Of a DNA stretch of 64,000 nt, positions 14,831-23,725 are shown one piece after another. Source of the stretch: Paenibacillus dendrobii (GTDB taxonomy: Bacteria; Bacillota; Bacilli; Paenibacillales; Paenibacillaceae); the NCBI RefSeq assembly GCF_009807035.1, contig NZ_WUBI01000007.1, positions 62,001 through 126,000 of the forward strand, written 5' to 3'. The notes below the pieces were generated by a model, which was not told the origin of the DNA, made no database searches, and saw only the letters and a list, made by a program, of their open reading frames with translations. Position numbers and translations under genes: made by a program. The stretch's first letter is position 1. The number at the start of each line of letters is the position of its first letter.

Positions 14831-14995
14831 CTATCGTCTTCTGACACGTCCGAAAATAAGCGATACGATGAACAAAATCAAGAAGATGAAGAACAGCACT
14901 TTCGCGATGCCAACCGCAGCGGAGACGATTCCGAAGAATCCGAAAATCCCTGCCACCACAGCAATAATCAGAAATAATATAGCCCAACCTAACAT
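14831..14995 (-). CDS. DUF1328 family small membrane protein
   Basis: A 54-residue protein with two hydrophobic helices (MLGWAILFLIIAVVAGIFG and IAKVLFFIFLILFIVSLIFG) and an RVRRR tail. This is the exact length and pattern of the DUF1328/YtjA family of small inner-membrane proteins, whose function is unknown and which are often stress-associated. The frame extends 20 codons upstream, but the ATG at 14993-14995 has an AAAGGGTGA ribosome site and matches the family start. It is monocistronic. Confidence 0.9.
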   Translation of the reverse strand: MLGWAILFLIIAVVAGIFGFFGIVSAAVGIAKVLFFIFLILFIVSLIFGRVRRR

Positions 14996-15183
14996 ATAAA
15001 TCACCCTTTTCTTAACGTCGTATTGTTTGATACTTACTTGTAACCGATCTGCCACCGCTTGAACCGGAATTGAAAAAATTGTAAAAAGTTAGCTGGAATG
15101 CAGTAAGAACACAACACTGCTCCATATTACATGTTGTAAATTTCTCCCTATCGCCTTATTGTGAACATAAGGAGGGATGCTGC

Positions 15184-16242
15184 ATGAATGAAAGTGCCGG
15201 ACCTGTCGTCCAAACGGATGAAAGGCTGTATTCTGCCGCGAAGATGGAACATACGGAACTGATGCCGAATTATCGCGTGGATCTCCGCTCACACATTTCC
15301 CCGGAATACCAGAAGTTTATATGCTTCAATCCTGTTAATGACTGGTCCCTGTTATCCTGGAAGGATGTCGGTAAGCCTTACGAAGTCAAAAGCGTGGCCC
15401 GTGACCGTAAATTATGGGAGCAGGAGCATGGCACCAGCATGGATGCACATACGGCTTGGACCCACTTTAATCAATCATTCCACCAGTGGTTCATCAAGGA
15501 CGTACCCGCCGAGATTACCAAAGAAAAGGCCGCGTTCTTCAAAGGATTGAAAGCGTTTAACTTTCATCAGGTTCGCGAAGGGATCGGAGACGTGCTCCGC
15601 ATTCACCTGTGGAATTACGTGCATCGCATTCAGGACGGCGTCTGGGACCCGAGAGGAAAACGAGCTTTATTCGAAGGTCTGGATGTGCAGAAGCCGCGGA
15701 TTTTGTTTCTTGGCGCAGCAGAAGGCTATGAGGCGATGCAGCTTGCGGCGATGTACCCCGGAGCGGAAGTGGTTATGGTGGATTATGACGAATACTGCCG
15801 AAGCACCCGCTTCGCGGAATTCCCGGAATCCTACCCCTTCCTCGGGGATAATCCTCAGACCGGCAGCCCGCAGATATACTACAAAAATGATTTCAACATC
15901 GAGTATGTGGTCGATGACATACGTAAGCTGCCCTTTGGCAAGGAATTCGATATGGTTCTGTCTGTCGGGCTGCTGGAGCATTTTCCCGATGAGATCAAAC
16001 CGGAGGTTGTCGACTGGCATCGGCGTTTTCTGAAGCCCGGAGGTTATGCCATCATGACGACGCCAAGAAATCAGCTCAGATCCCGCCTGTTCTATCAGAT
16101 CATGGCCGATGTGATGAACCATACGTACCGCGAATTGATGACAGTTCAGCAAATGGGACTGTACATTTACGAGAATGGCTTTGATATTTGCAGACATGGA
16201 TACATCAAGGTGCATAATGGCGTCGTGGCTCGGGTGCGGTAA
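15184..16242 (+). CDS. SAM-dependent methyltransferase
   Basis: A 352-residue protein. The C-terminal two-thirds carry a class I methyltransferase fold: motif I ILFLGAAEGYEAM (about 173-185), the acidic strand VVMVDYDEY, the Asp region VVDDIRKLPF, motif IV FDMVLSVGLLEHF, and the post-motif LKPGGYAIMTTPR. The roughly 150-residue N-terminal part is not recognised and may bind substrate. The ATG has an AAGGAGGG site. Among plus-strand genes it stands alone, flanked by minus-strand genes on both sides. The substrate cannot be inferred. Confidence 0.85.
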   Translation: MNESAGPVVQTDERLYSAAKMEHTELMPNYRVDLRSHISPEYQKFICFNPVNDWSLLSWKDVGKPYEVKSVARDRKLWEQEHGTSMDAHTAWTHFNQSFHQWFIKDVPAEITKEKAAFFKGLKAFNFHQVREGIGDVLRIHLWNYVHRIQDGVWDPRGKRALFEGLDVQKPRILFLGAAEGYEAMQLAAMYPGAEVVMVDYDEYCRSTRFAEFPESYPFLGDNPQTGSPQIYYKNDFNIEYVVDDIRKLPFGKEFDMVLSVGLLEHFPDEIKPEVVDWHRRFLKPGGYAIMTTPRNQLRSRLFYQIMADVMNHTYRELMTVQQMGLYIYENGFDICRHGYIKVHNGVVARVR

Positions 16243-16296
16243 GGGTTTGTGGTTAAAAATAAGCCCTGTGAGCAAGTTGTTCATCCCGCTATGTAC

Positions 16297-16320
16297 TAAA
16301 AAAAGACCGCATCTGCGGCC
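16297..16320 (-). terminator. Terminator of SDR gene
   Basis: GGCCGCA pairs with TGCGGTC, followed on the minus strand by seven T, directly abutting the SDR stop codon. Confidence 0.85.
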
Positions 16321-17061
16321 TTACATGGATTGTCCGGCATCCACCGTAATAATCTGCCCTGTGAGAGCTTCCTGTTCCAGCACGGCACAGATCATATGGG
16401 CGATATCCGCCGGCAATGCGGTTTCACCCAGTAAAAGGCTGCCCGCAAGCTGCTCCATCTGCTTCTCCCGTCCCTCCCACCACCGGGTAAGCACCGCTCC
16501 GGGAGCAACGCAATTGACCCGGATATGCGGTGCGAGCGATCTCGCCAAAGAACGGGTAAGCCCGTGGACGGCCGCCTTGGAGACCGCATACGGCAGCGAT
16601 GAGCCTGATCCCGTGATTCCGGCAATGCTGCCGACGTTGACGATCGCCCCCTTCTTTTGCTTCAGCATATAAGGCGCGACGGCTCTGGCACAATAAAACA
16701 TGCCCTTCACGTTAATTTGGAATAACTCGTCCCAAGCGTCATCCGTCACCGCATGAAGGTCATTCATCGGAATATGACGGGTTACGCTGGCATTGTTGAC
16801 CAGCAAGTCGATGCTTCCCCATTCGCGTGCAAGGGTATCTACCATGGCCAGCACCTCCTGCTCGCGCGAGACGTCCGCCTGTACGGCATGCGCATGTCCG
16901 CCTTGGCTTTTAATCAGCCGAACCGTTTCCTCAGCTTCTCCCACAGATCTTGAATAGTTCACAGCCACTGCGGCCCCGCGCTCTGCCAGCGCCAGCGATA
17001 CCGCTCTGCCTATCCCTGTACCTCCGCCCGTGACCAGTACTTTTTTATCAAGCAATTCCAT
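16321..17061 (-). CDS. Short-chain dehydrogenase/reductase
   Basis: A 246-residue classical SDR. The cofactor loop is TGGGTGIG (11-18), NNAS (89-92) is present, and the catalytic residues are Ser145 (NVGSIAG), Tyr158 and Lys162 (YAVSK). The absence of an acidic residue at the usual end of beta-2 (NYSRS) fits NADP(H) use. The start is the ATG at 17059-17061 with GGAGAGG upstream. It is probably in one unit with the tautomerase 76 bp upstream, although a weak hairpin (about 17096-17136, AGCCTGC/GCAGGCT) lies between. The divergent LysR gene is the likely regulator. The substrate is unknown. Confidence 0.9.
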   Translation of the reverse strand: MELLDKKVLVTGGGTGIGRAVSLALAERGAAVAVNYSRSVGEAEETVRLIKSQGGHAHAVQADVSREQEVLAMVDTLAREWGSIDLLVNNASVTRHIPMNDLHAVTDDAWDELFQINVKGMFYCARAVAPYMLKQKKGAIVNVGSIAGITGSGSSLPYAVSKAAVHGLTRSLARSLAPHIRVNCVAPGAVLTRWWEGREKQMEQLAGSLLLGETALPADIAHMICAVLEQEALTGQIITVDAGQSM

Positions 17062-17136
17062 TCGCAATCCTCTCCTTATCTATTATGAATTGGCAAAAGC
17101 CTGCGGGTGACCGACGTCATGCCCATGCAAGCAGGC

Positions 17137-17526
17137 TCATGCATCAGTAGCAAGCTGAGCGATCCCGTTGCCAAACGACCAGTTATCCTGCGTATTTTCC
17201 GTTAAAATAATCATGATATCCTGGGGCCGGATACCGGCATTCTTTTCAAGCTGCTCCGCAATCCGGGCGTATAGCGCCCGCTTTTTCCGGGTTGCGCGTC
17301 CTTCCTTCATGGTGATCTGAATAAAGATTTGCTGATCCGATCTTGCGATGTTCAAATAGGCTCTATCGTATAAAAGTTCTCCCTGCGCATGCGTCGAGAT
17401 CACCTGGAAATAATCATCCTCGGGCACATCGATCGTATCCACCATGGACTGGTGAACGGCACGACTGATAACGGACAGCTCTTCCTTCGACTTTCCTGCG
17501 TGCAAGTCTATACGTACAAATGGCAT
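17137..17526 (-). CDS. Tautomerase family protein
   Basis: A 129-residue protein of the 4-oxalocrotonate tautomerase superfamily. The catalytic proline follows the initiator Met (MPFVRIDLHAGKS), and the second half-repeat contains YLNIARSDQQIFIQITMKEG and RPQDIMIILTEN, ending WSFGNGIAQL as in the longer fused-type tautomerases. It starts at an ATG with an AAGGAGG site. It is divergent from a LysR regulator across a 120-bp intergenic region and followed by an SDR, which suggests a small catabolic or detoxification unit. Confidence 0.88.
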   Translation of the reverse strand: MPFVRIDLHAGKSKEELSVISRAVHQSMVDTIDVPEDDYFQVISTHAQGELLYDRAYLNIARSDQQIFIQITMKEGRATRKKRALYARIAEQLEKNAGIRPQDIMIILTENTQDNWSFGNGIAQLATDA

Positions 17527-17646
17527 AAGTTATACACCTCCTTGTTTTCTTTTGCCGGCAAAGTCATTGTATCTGAATTGAATCTATCTGTATAATTGAA
17601 CTATATGAACTGTTAATTCATAATTATTGAATCAATAGGAGGAGAC

Positions 17647-18579
17647 ATGGATCTTAAAGCGGTCAAAACTTTTCACCGCATCGTTGCCCTTGGGGGCTTC
17701 AACCGCGCAGCGGAAGAGCTGAATTATGCGCAGTCTACCGTTACTATGCAGATACAGAAGCTTGAATCCGAGCTCGGTATGCGTCTCATTCAACGGGGTA
17801 AATCCTTTGAGCTGACGGAAGCCGGTCGTCTTTTCCTTGAACAAAGCGCACATATCGTCAGGGATATCGAGCAGCTGCAGGACACGATGACGGAGCTTGT
17901 AGCCGGCGAAGCCGGACATGTGCGGTTCGGCGTTGTGGAACCGATCGCAAGCTATCGGCTGCCGCATGTACTCGCCGGATTTCTACGGGAATACCCCCAT
18001 ATTCGGGTGTCGATTTCTATCGCCAGTTCCCCGGTTTTAAGCCAACAGCTGCAGCATGGTGAACTTGATCTGGCCATATGCTCTCCGCCGTTGCTGGGAA
18101 CGGAGTTGTACTTCGAACCACTGCTTACAGAGCATTTCGTTGTTTTGCTGCCCGAACAGCATCCATTGAATAACAAGGAAATAATCACCATGCAGGATTT
18201 GCGGGATCACCGGCTGCTCATCACCTCGGCCGACTGTCCGTACCGGCGCAAACTGGAAATGATCTTGCAGGAGCCAGGCGGGCCCCCGCTGAATACGCTG
18301 GAGATCGGCAGCATGTCTGCTTTGAAATTCTATGTCCAGAGCGGTATCGGCGCTGCTCTCGTGCCATTGTCGGTGCTTCATCCCGAACCTGCCGGAACGG
18401 TGATCCGGCCGCTGCAAGGGAACGAGGTGGATATGACCTGCGGCCTGCTGTGCAAATCGGCTGATTATCCCCCTCGACTGGCCGCCGGCAGGCTGTATGA
18501 TACGTTAAAAAGAAATCTGCCTCGCAGCAATTCTGGTCCCGCAGGCGGTGTGCAGTACACGCAAACAGCCTTGAGCTAA
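17647..18579 (+). CDS. LysR family transcriptional regulator
   Basis: A 310-residue LTTR. The N-terminal helix-turn-helix is FHRIVALGGFNRAAEELNYAQSTVTMQIQKLESELG (seen at residues 9-44), followed by a linker helix and a periplasmic-binding-like effector domain (about 90-290; AGHVRFGVVE, GELDLAICSPP, SGIGAALVPLSVL). It is transcribed divergently from the tautomerase-SDR unit, the usual LysR arrangement, so it probably controls that unit and itself. The AT-rich 17527-17646 gap carries several TTCA/TGAA half-sites. A GGAGGAG ribosome site precedes the ATG. Confidence 0.93.
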   Translation: MDLKAVKTFHRIVALGGFNRAAEELNYAQSTVTMQIQKLESELGMRLIQRGKSFELTEAGRLFLEQSAHIVRDIEQLQDTMTELVAGEAGHVRFGVVEPIASYRLPHVLAGFLREYPHIRVSISIASSPVLSQQLQHGELDLAICSPPLLGTELYFEPLLTEHFVVLLPEQHPLNNKEIITMQDLRDHRLLITSADCPYRRKLEMILQEPGGPPLNTLEIGSMSALKFYVQSGIGAALVPLSVLHPEPAGTVIRPLQGNEVDMTCGLLCKSADYPPRLAAGRLYDTLKRNLPRSNSGPAGGVQYTQTALS

Positions 18580-18597
18580 AAGCCCAAGGCTGTTTTT
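18564..18597 (+). terminator. Terminator of LysR gene
   Basis: AACAGCCTTG pairs with CAAGGCTGTT, followed by TTT; the hairpin overlaps the end of the LysR gene. Confidence 0.85.
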
Positions 18598-18619
18598 CAT
18601 AGAACGTTACATCCTGCTG

Positions 18620-21600
18620 CTAATTTATGCTTACCTCCACCGTGTCGGAGTTCATGCGGCTGCCAACCGCCCGGATGACGAATTGGTATTTTTCCGAAGC
18701 ATTGATGTTGTTCACTGTAAAGCTGTAGTCTGTCTTGCCGGATTCAGCAGCTACGTACACATTCCAATACGTTTTGATCTTGCCGTTTTTCTCGTATATC
18801 CGGAAGCCTCGAACGGGCTCGCTGCTCGAGGATGGCGTCTTCCAGGATATCACGGCTTTGCCGCTGCTGACCTGAACTTTGGCGTTTTCGACTTTGGCCG
18901 GCTTGGTATCCGTCCGCTTGATGCCATATTGATCGTATAGCTTGACGCCGTTATCGCCGGATTTTTCATCCTTTTTGGCGGCGGTGTATGCTTTGATTTG
19001 CAGCACATCGCTCGAAACGGAGACGTCTGTAAACATCTTTTTGTTAGGCTGAGTGTCGATCGCTGCGAAATAATCATTGTAACCCGGATATTTGTTGTAG
19101 AATTTATCTCCAAACGCGTTCGACATCAGATAAATCGTACCCTTCGGATTAACGGCGTTGCCCTGTCCATCCACTGTAATCTGGCTGGTTGGAATCACCT
19201 TGTCGTTCAGCATTTGATAAGATCTCATGTACATATGGTCATGGGCTTCGAAGACCATGTCGATACCCATCTCGTCAAATGCGGGAACGAGTACCTTTTT
19301 ATAGAATTGAACGCGGTCATCCTCCCATTCGCCCGCATTATCCCCGGCGGAATAAGGCCCTTTGTGGAAAGTGACGAATTTCCATTTGGCATTGCTTTTG
19401 GCGACCACGTACTTCATCCACTCCACTTGATCCGCAAATTGCTGATCCTGCTTCTTGATGTCCTTTCCATTGCTGGCGAGTTCCCCCGCATATTGCGAAT
19501 TGAAAACCAGGAACAGTGCATCTCCATACTCAAAGGAATACACGGAACCGTCATGCGTGCTGGCCACAACTTGCTTCGGCAGATTGAAATGATAGTAGAA
19601 ATTGGAATTCGGCGTCGTTTCGTCGCCATCGTAATCCTGAACCTCATGTCCGCCGACGACTGGCACGATTGGGACATTCAGCAGCTGATCCTGAGGAAGT
19701 CCAAGCAACCACTGCCACTGCTCTTCCAGATCGCCGTTATCGACCAAATCCCCTGCATTGATCAGAAACTTCGGATCGCCGATCGTCTGAATGGCCTTCT
19801 TGAACGTATCTGCCCATGGCTCGAAATCCGACTTGCTGGAAGCCTGCGAATCCGATCCCGCGATAAAATGGAACGGCTGGCTGCCCGGCACATCGGTTGT
19901 GAAGCTTCCTACCGCGCTCCAGCTGTCCGAGGCTCCGCTGCCGACACGGTATTTGTATGTTGTTCCCGGTGATAACCCGGATGCTGCCGCTTTATGGCTG
20001 TAGAATTTCTTCTTCTTCTTGGCTGTCCGGTCTGCTTTGGTCACATAGGTCTGAATTTCTTCCGTTGTTCCTTGGAAGGTCAACGCTTCGCTGTCAGGGA
20101 AAGCATTTCCCGTCGCCTTCGACGCTTCCACCACCTGCACGATGGATGCCGCCGTCACATCGGTGTACCACGCGAAGGAACGGGTTGTTTTGGTGTCCCC
20201 ATTCAGCGTCATATTGATCAGCTTCGGTACGGATGGTGTCCCCTGCGTGTTCTGAATCGTAAAGCTCCAGGAGATGTCCTTGGTCAGCTGGATCTGGTCG
20301 TCTCTGCCCTTGATCAGCTCTTTCGGAACCCTGACGGTATAGGACTGCCCATTTACAAAAGAAGGATGCTTGATATTCAGCGTGTTGTTATTGATGATTT
20401 CTGCCGTTACAGAACCGAGTGCCGCATTGTTTTTGTCTAGGACGCTGACACTGTAGCCCGCATTCAAAGATACCGGCTTATTGAAAGTTACTGTCACCGG
20501 TGCGGATGGCAGCACGCTGCTGTCGCCGGAATTCGGCAATTTCGACAGCTCCGTCGTTGGCGTATCGACCGGTCCTCCTCCCCCTTGCTGAAGAGTACCC
20601 GATATGCGAATATCCTTGATCAGACTGGACCCAGTGCTGCCAATCCCTTGTGTCCCCTTCGTGTTGGTATTCGAGCTCACCATCCAGCGGATATACAGCG
20701 TATTCTGATTGTTCGCGCTTGCCGGAAGGGAAACGTCTGCCAATTTGCATGTATTGCCCGTGCAGTTAAAGCTGGAGAGTGCCATCTTTAGCGTCGCGCC
20801 AGGCACATCGGTCCAGTTCTGGTTGTCGCTGCTGATCTGTACTTTAAAGTCGCGCGGTCCCGTTCCGGATGAGGTCTGCTGGGAAGACAGCGTAATATTT
20901 TCATAACCTAGGGTGGTTACGCTGGCTAGCCAGTACTTCTTGCCGCTCCCGTTGTCCCAGCCTTGGTAGCTGATGGAATGCTGACTGCTGTCATAATCCT
21001 CGAAATAGCCGCCTACATTCCGGAAGCTGGATGAAGACGGGTTTATACCGTTCGTGGCTGGAAAAACACCGCCGCTGCCCGAGTTTGCAAAAATCCATTC
21101 CGCGAGCAAAGCCTTTTCCTGAAGTACATTCGCGCCCAAGGTGGTCGCTTCCACCGTGGCGCCAGGAGCCGATTCATTACCGGCGGCGTCCGATGCCGTC
21201 ACCGCATACCGGTAAACCGTGTTTGCTGCCAACCCTGAATCCGTATAGGATAAAGCGCTCGTACCGCCGATCTTGGCACCGTCACGGTAAATGTTGTAGC
21301 CTGTTACAGCGGTGTTATCCGTTGAAGCGGCCCATGCCAGTTGAACTGCATTCGAAGTAATACCGGTTGCCGTGACAACGCCTGGGATCGCTGGTGCTTC
21401 CGTATCGGAAGCCGAAGGTGCCGTTTCTTGGAGCTCCCCCTTCACCGTAATGCTGATCAGCTGGCTTGATCCCCGGTCTCCGATCGCTGAATTACTGGTG
21501 CTCTTGTCTGAAATCACAGTCCAGCGGATATATAGCTGCGCCTGGTCGTTGGCCAATGGAGGCAGCGGAACTTGATTCAGAACGGATGACGTATCCGGGT

Positions 21601-22072
21601 TCAAGACAAGATCAGCCACCGCCGTCCCCTCACCGGTAACGTTCGTCCAGTTCTGCTGATCCGTGCTTACCTGAACCCTGAAATCACGCGGACCTGTGGT
21701 TCCCTTTCCCTGCTGTGCCGACGTAAGTGTGATGTTTTGATAATTTTTGGTCGATAGATTCACGAGCCAATATTTTTCTTTGCCAGCTTCTTGTTGCCAC
21801 TCCTGATAGCGTATCGCTTTATTGTCATTGTTCCAGTCAAAGTACTGCCGCTGCGGTACCGGCTGAAGATTCGAACTGTTCTTATAAACCCCGTCCGTCG
21901 CCGGGAATACACCTAAATCTGTAGGGTTAGCGTTGAATTTCCATTCTGCCAACGTTACTGCGGATGCCGTTCCTTCCGCGAAATTCTTGCTCTGAAAAGG
22001 GAACAAAAGCACCATGAACGCAAGCAGCAGCGATATCAGCCGCTTACCGGTTTTACCTGAAAATGTACCCAT
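18620..22072 (-). CDS. Large secreted multidomain phosphoesterase-like protein
   Basis: A 1150-residue exported protein. A signal peptide (basic GKTGKRLI, then LLLAFMVLLFPF) is followed by, in order: beta module 1 (about 40-210); FN3 (220-310); beta module 2 (320-500), clearly homologous to module 1 (shared AEW-F, VFPAT, GPRDF-VQ-S and LYIRW); a Big_5-like domain (about 510-610); a purple-acid-phosphatase-like N-domain (620-710); a calcineurin-type phosphoesterase domain; and a C-terminal FN3 (about 1055-1150). Phosphoesterase motifs are NAGDLVDNGD, VTFHKGPY and EAHDHMYMRS, but the usual GNHE reads GGHE, losing a metal-ligand Asn. The start is the ATG at 22070-22072 with GGAG. It is monocistronic and probably acts on extracellular phosphate esters. 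Confidence 0.9.
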   Translation of the reverse strand: MGTFSGKTGKRLISLLLAFMVLLFPFQSKNFAEGTASAVTLAEWKFNANPTDLGVFPATDGVYKNSSNLQPVPQRQYFDWNNDNKAIRYQEWQQEAGKEKYWLVNLSTKNYQNITLTSAQQGKGTTGPRDFRVQVSTDQQNWTNVTGEGTAVADLVLNPDTSSVLNQVPLPPLANDQAQLYIRWTVISDKSTSNSAIGDRGSSQLISITVKGELQETAPSASDTEAPAIPGVVTATGITSNAVQLAWAASTDNTAVTGYNIYRDGAKIGGTSALSYTDSGLAANTVYRYAVTASDAAGNESAPGATVEATTLGANVLQEKALLAEWIFANSGSGGVFPATNGINPSSSSFRNVGGYFEDYDSSQHSISYQGWDNGSGKKYWLASVTTLGYENITLSSQQTSSGTGPRDFKVQISSDNQNWTDVPGATLKMALSSFNCTGNTCKLADVSLPASANNQNTLYIRWMVSSNTNTKGTQGIGSTGSSLIKDIRISGTLQQGGGGPVDTPTTELSKLPNSGDSSVLPSAPVTVTFNKPVSLNAGYSVSVLDKNNAALGSVTAEIINNNTLNIKHPSFVNGQSYTVRVPKELIKGRDDQIQLTKDISWSFTIQNTQGTPSVPKLINMTLNGDTKTTRSFAWYTDVTAASIVQVVEASKATGNAFPDSEALTFQGTTEEIQTYVTKADRTAKKKKKFYSHKAAASGLSPGTTYKYRVGSGASDSWSAVGSFTTDVPGSQPFHFIAGSDSQASSKSDFEPWADTFKKAIQTIGDPKFLINAGDLVDNGDLEEQWQWLLGLPQDQLLNVPIVPVVGGHEVQDYDGDETTPNSNFYYHFNLPKQVVASTHDGSVYSFEYGDALFLVFNSQYAGELASNGKDIKKQDQQFADQVEWMKYVVAKSNAKWKFVTFHKGPYSAGDNAGEWEDDRVQFYKKVLVPAFDEMGIDMVFEAHDHMYMRSYQMLNDKVIPTSQITVDGQGNAVNPKGTIYLMSNAFGDKFYNKYPGYNDYFAAIDTQPNKKMFTDVSVSSDVLQIKAYTAAKKDEKSGDNGVKLYDQYGIKRTDTKPAKVENAKVQVSSGKAVISWKTPSSSSEPVRGFRIYEKNGKIKTYWNVYVAAESGKTDYSFTVNNINASEKYQFVIRAVGSRMNSDTVEVSIN

Positions 22073-22221
22073 GCACATCTCCTTCCGCTTTCACATAAAT
22101 TAAAACGCTTTAACTTTTGGGCATTATTCAAATGGACGACAGCCGGCCTGCCATACCCTGTTAAATATACGGAAGCGAATGTGCAAACAGAACTCCAAAA
22201 ATGGAATGAGCTGGAAAACTT

Positions 22222-22260
22222 TTAAAGCCCCGGCACGTGACCGGGGCTTTGTCTTTTTTT
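22222..22260 (-). terminator. Terminator of MFS gene
   Basis: AAAGCCCCGG pairs with CCGGGGCTTT around TCACGTG, with T/A runs on both sides; about 40 bp after the MFS stop. Confidence 0.85.
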
Positions 22261-22298
22261 CGATGGAGACGTAGCAGCCGAGCATGACGACTTCCCGC

Positions 22299-23543
22299 TT
22301 ACAGCAGCTCTCCTCTTTTTTTCATAAATCCATACAGCAGCAGGCTCATCAAAGCACAGATGATTGCGCAGAGTCCGATAAAAACATACCCTGCCTGAAG
22401 TCCGCGCACCAATCCCAGCTGCGAGTTTGCCTCATAAAATCCCTTGGTACCGTCGATAATTGCACCAATCAAATAATTTCCGATGACACTGCCTATTCCC
22501 ATCATCGTCACGATAAACGTGATCGCCGTATCACTCTCATTCGGATACCGTTTAGCGATCACAGCCATCACCGTCGGATAAATCGGTGCGATACCAATGC
22601 CTGCCAGCGCAAAGAAAATCGCTCCCTGTTCTCCCGATAGAATAGCGGTAAATGTACAGAGTCCCGAAAATCCCGACAAAATGATCAGCGACAGCGTAAA
22701 GCCGATTTTATCCGTAACAGGCCCCAGGAGCAGCCTCGCAAGCGAAAAACACAAAAAGAAAATGGACAGCATCCCGGAAGCTGACGCGGTGTTCCAGTGA
22801 TAGGCCTTTTCCAGAAAGTTAACCAGCCAGCCTCCGACGGACATCTCAGATACGACGCCAAAGGACAAGATCAGCACAATCAGCCATAGACCGCGGTCCC
22901 GCATCAGGGAAGTCAGGGGCACGCGATGCTCAGGAGGCGTCTCATCCCCCGCAAAACGGCTGAAAAAGGCCGGAACCATCGGTATGATCGACAATGCCAG
23001 CATGATCAGATACATTTCTCGCCAGTCCACGGTATTCCCGAATATCGTCAGACTCATCAGCCCTGAAGCAATGATCGGCGCCACGGTCGAGCTGAGTCCG
23101 TAGAAGAAGTGCGCAAGGTTCATCATCGTCCCCGTGTTTCTCACAAAGATCCGCGCCCCCAGAATGGCCAGCGCAATCTCCAGCATTCCATTTCCGATAT
23201 ACATCAAAAAGTAGGAAGATGAGAACAGCGGATAACTCTTAGACAAAAAAATCAGCACGCCGGAGGCCGCCATGCCGCCAAAAGCCGTCAAGCTTACGAA
23301 CTTAATGCCGAGCTTTCGAGTCAAAAAGGCAGTGAATGAGCAGGCGAGCAGATAACCCAAGGAGTTCAGGGAGAGCAGCGTCCCAAGCTGCATCTCGTCA
23401 ATGCCAAAATCCGACTGAATTCGCGGAATGGCCGGTCCTTTGATATTTTCAGAGAAGCCGAAGATGATGAATCCGACGAACACCGTCGCCATTTGTAGAG
23501 CGTAATTACGATTGAATCTTTTGGACTTCACTTGAGGGTCCAT
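22299..23543 (-). CDS. MFS transporter
   Basis: A 414-residue, 12-helix major-facilitator protein related to the fucose-permease/FucP-like or YfkF-type group. The N-terminal half contains IPRIQSDFGIDEMQLGTLLSLNSLGYLL and the loop LTRKLGIKFV, the MFS motif A region; the central loop is cytoplasmic and charged (ETPPEHRVPL). The substrate is unknown; sugars or drugs are typical for such relatives. An AAGGAG site precedes the ATG. It is a single-gene unit with a terminator. Confidence 0.87.
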   Translation of the reverse strand: MDPQVKSKRFNRNYALQMATVFVGFIIFGFSENIKGPAIPRIQSDFGIDEMQLGTLLSLNSLGYLLACSFTAFLTRKLGIKFVSLTAFGGMAASGVLIFLSKSYPLFSSSYFLMYIGNGMLEIALAILGARIFVRNTGTMMNLAHFFYGLSSTVAPIIASGLMSLTIFGNTVDWREMYLIMLALSIIPMVPAFFSRFAGDETPPEHRVPLTSLMRDRGLWLIVLILSFGVVSEMSVGGWLVNFLEKAYHWNTASASGMLSIFFLCFSLARLLLGPVTDKIGFTLSLIILSGFSGLCTFTAILSGEQGAIFFALAGIGIAPIYPTVMAVIAKRYPNESDTAITFIVTMMGIGSVIGNYLIGAIIDGTKGFYEANSQLGLVRGLQAGYVFIGLCAIICALMSLLLYGFMKKRGELL

Positions 23544-23689
23544 GAGGCAAGCTCCTTATTATGTAAAATATACGGGAAAATAGGTCCCGAGTTGGGGAAG
23601 CATGAAGATTCAGTGTTGATCCGAAAAGAAACCCTATGAACGAGAATATGCCGAAGAAGTTGTATAATTCCATCACCTTATAAATGATT

Positions 23690-23713
23690 TGAGACGGACT
23701 ATAGTCCGTCTCA
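23690..23713. terminator. Palindrome after the SNF2 gene
   Basis: A perfect 24-bp palindrome (half-site TGAGACGGACTA) begins 13 bp after the SNF2 stop. It can form a 10-bp stem with a TATA loop, but no T run follows, so it is either an unusual terminator or a binding site. Confidence 0.45.
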
Positions 23714-23725
23714 TGATTAACTGAG

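Noticed and set aside
18640..22000. Many long plus-strand frames opposite the large phosphoesterase gene
   Set aside because: They are antisense shadows of a GC-rich gene with clear domains on the minus strand.
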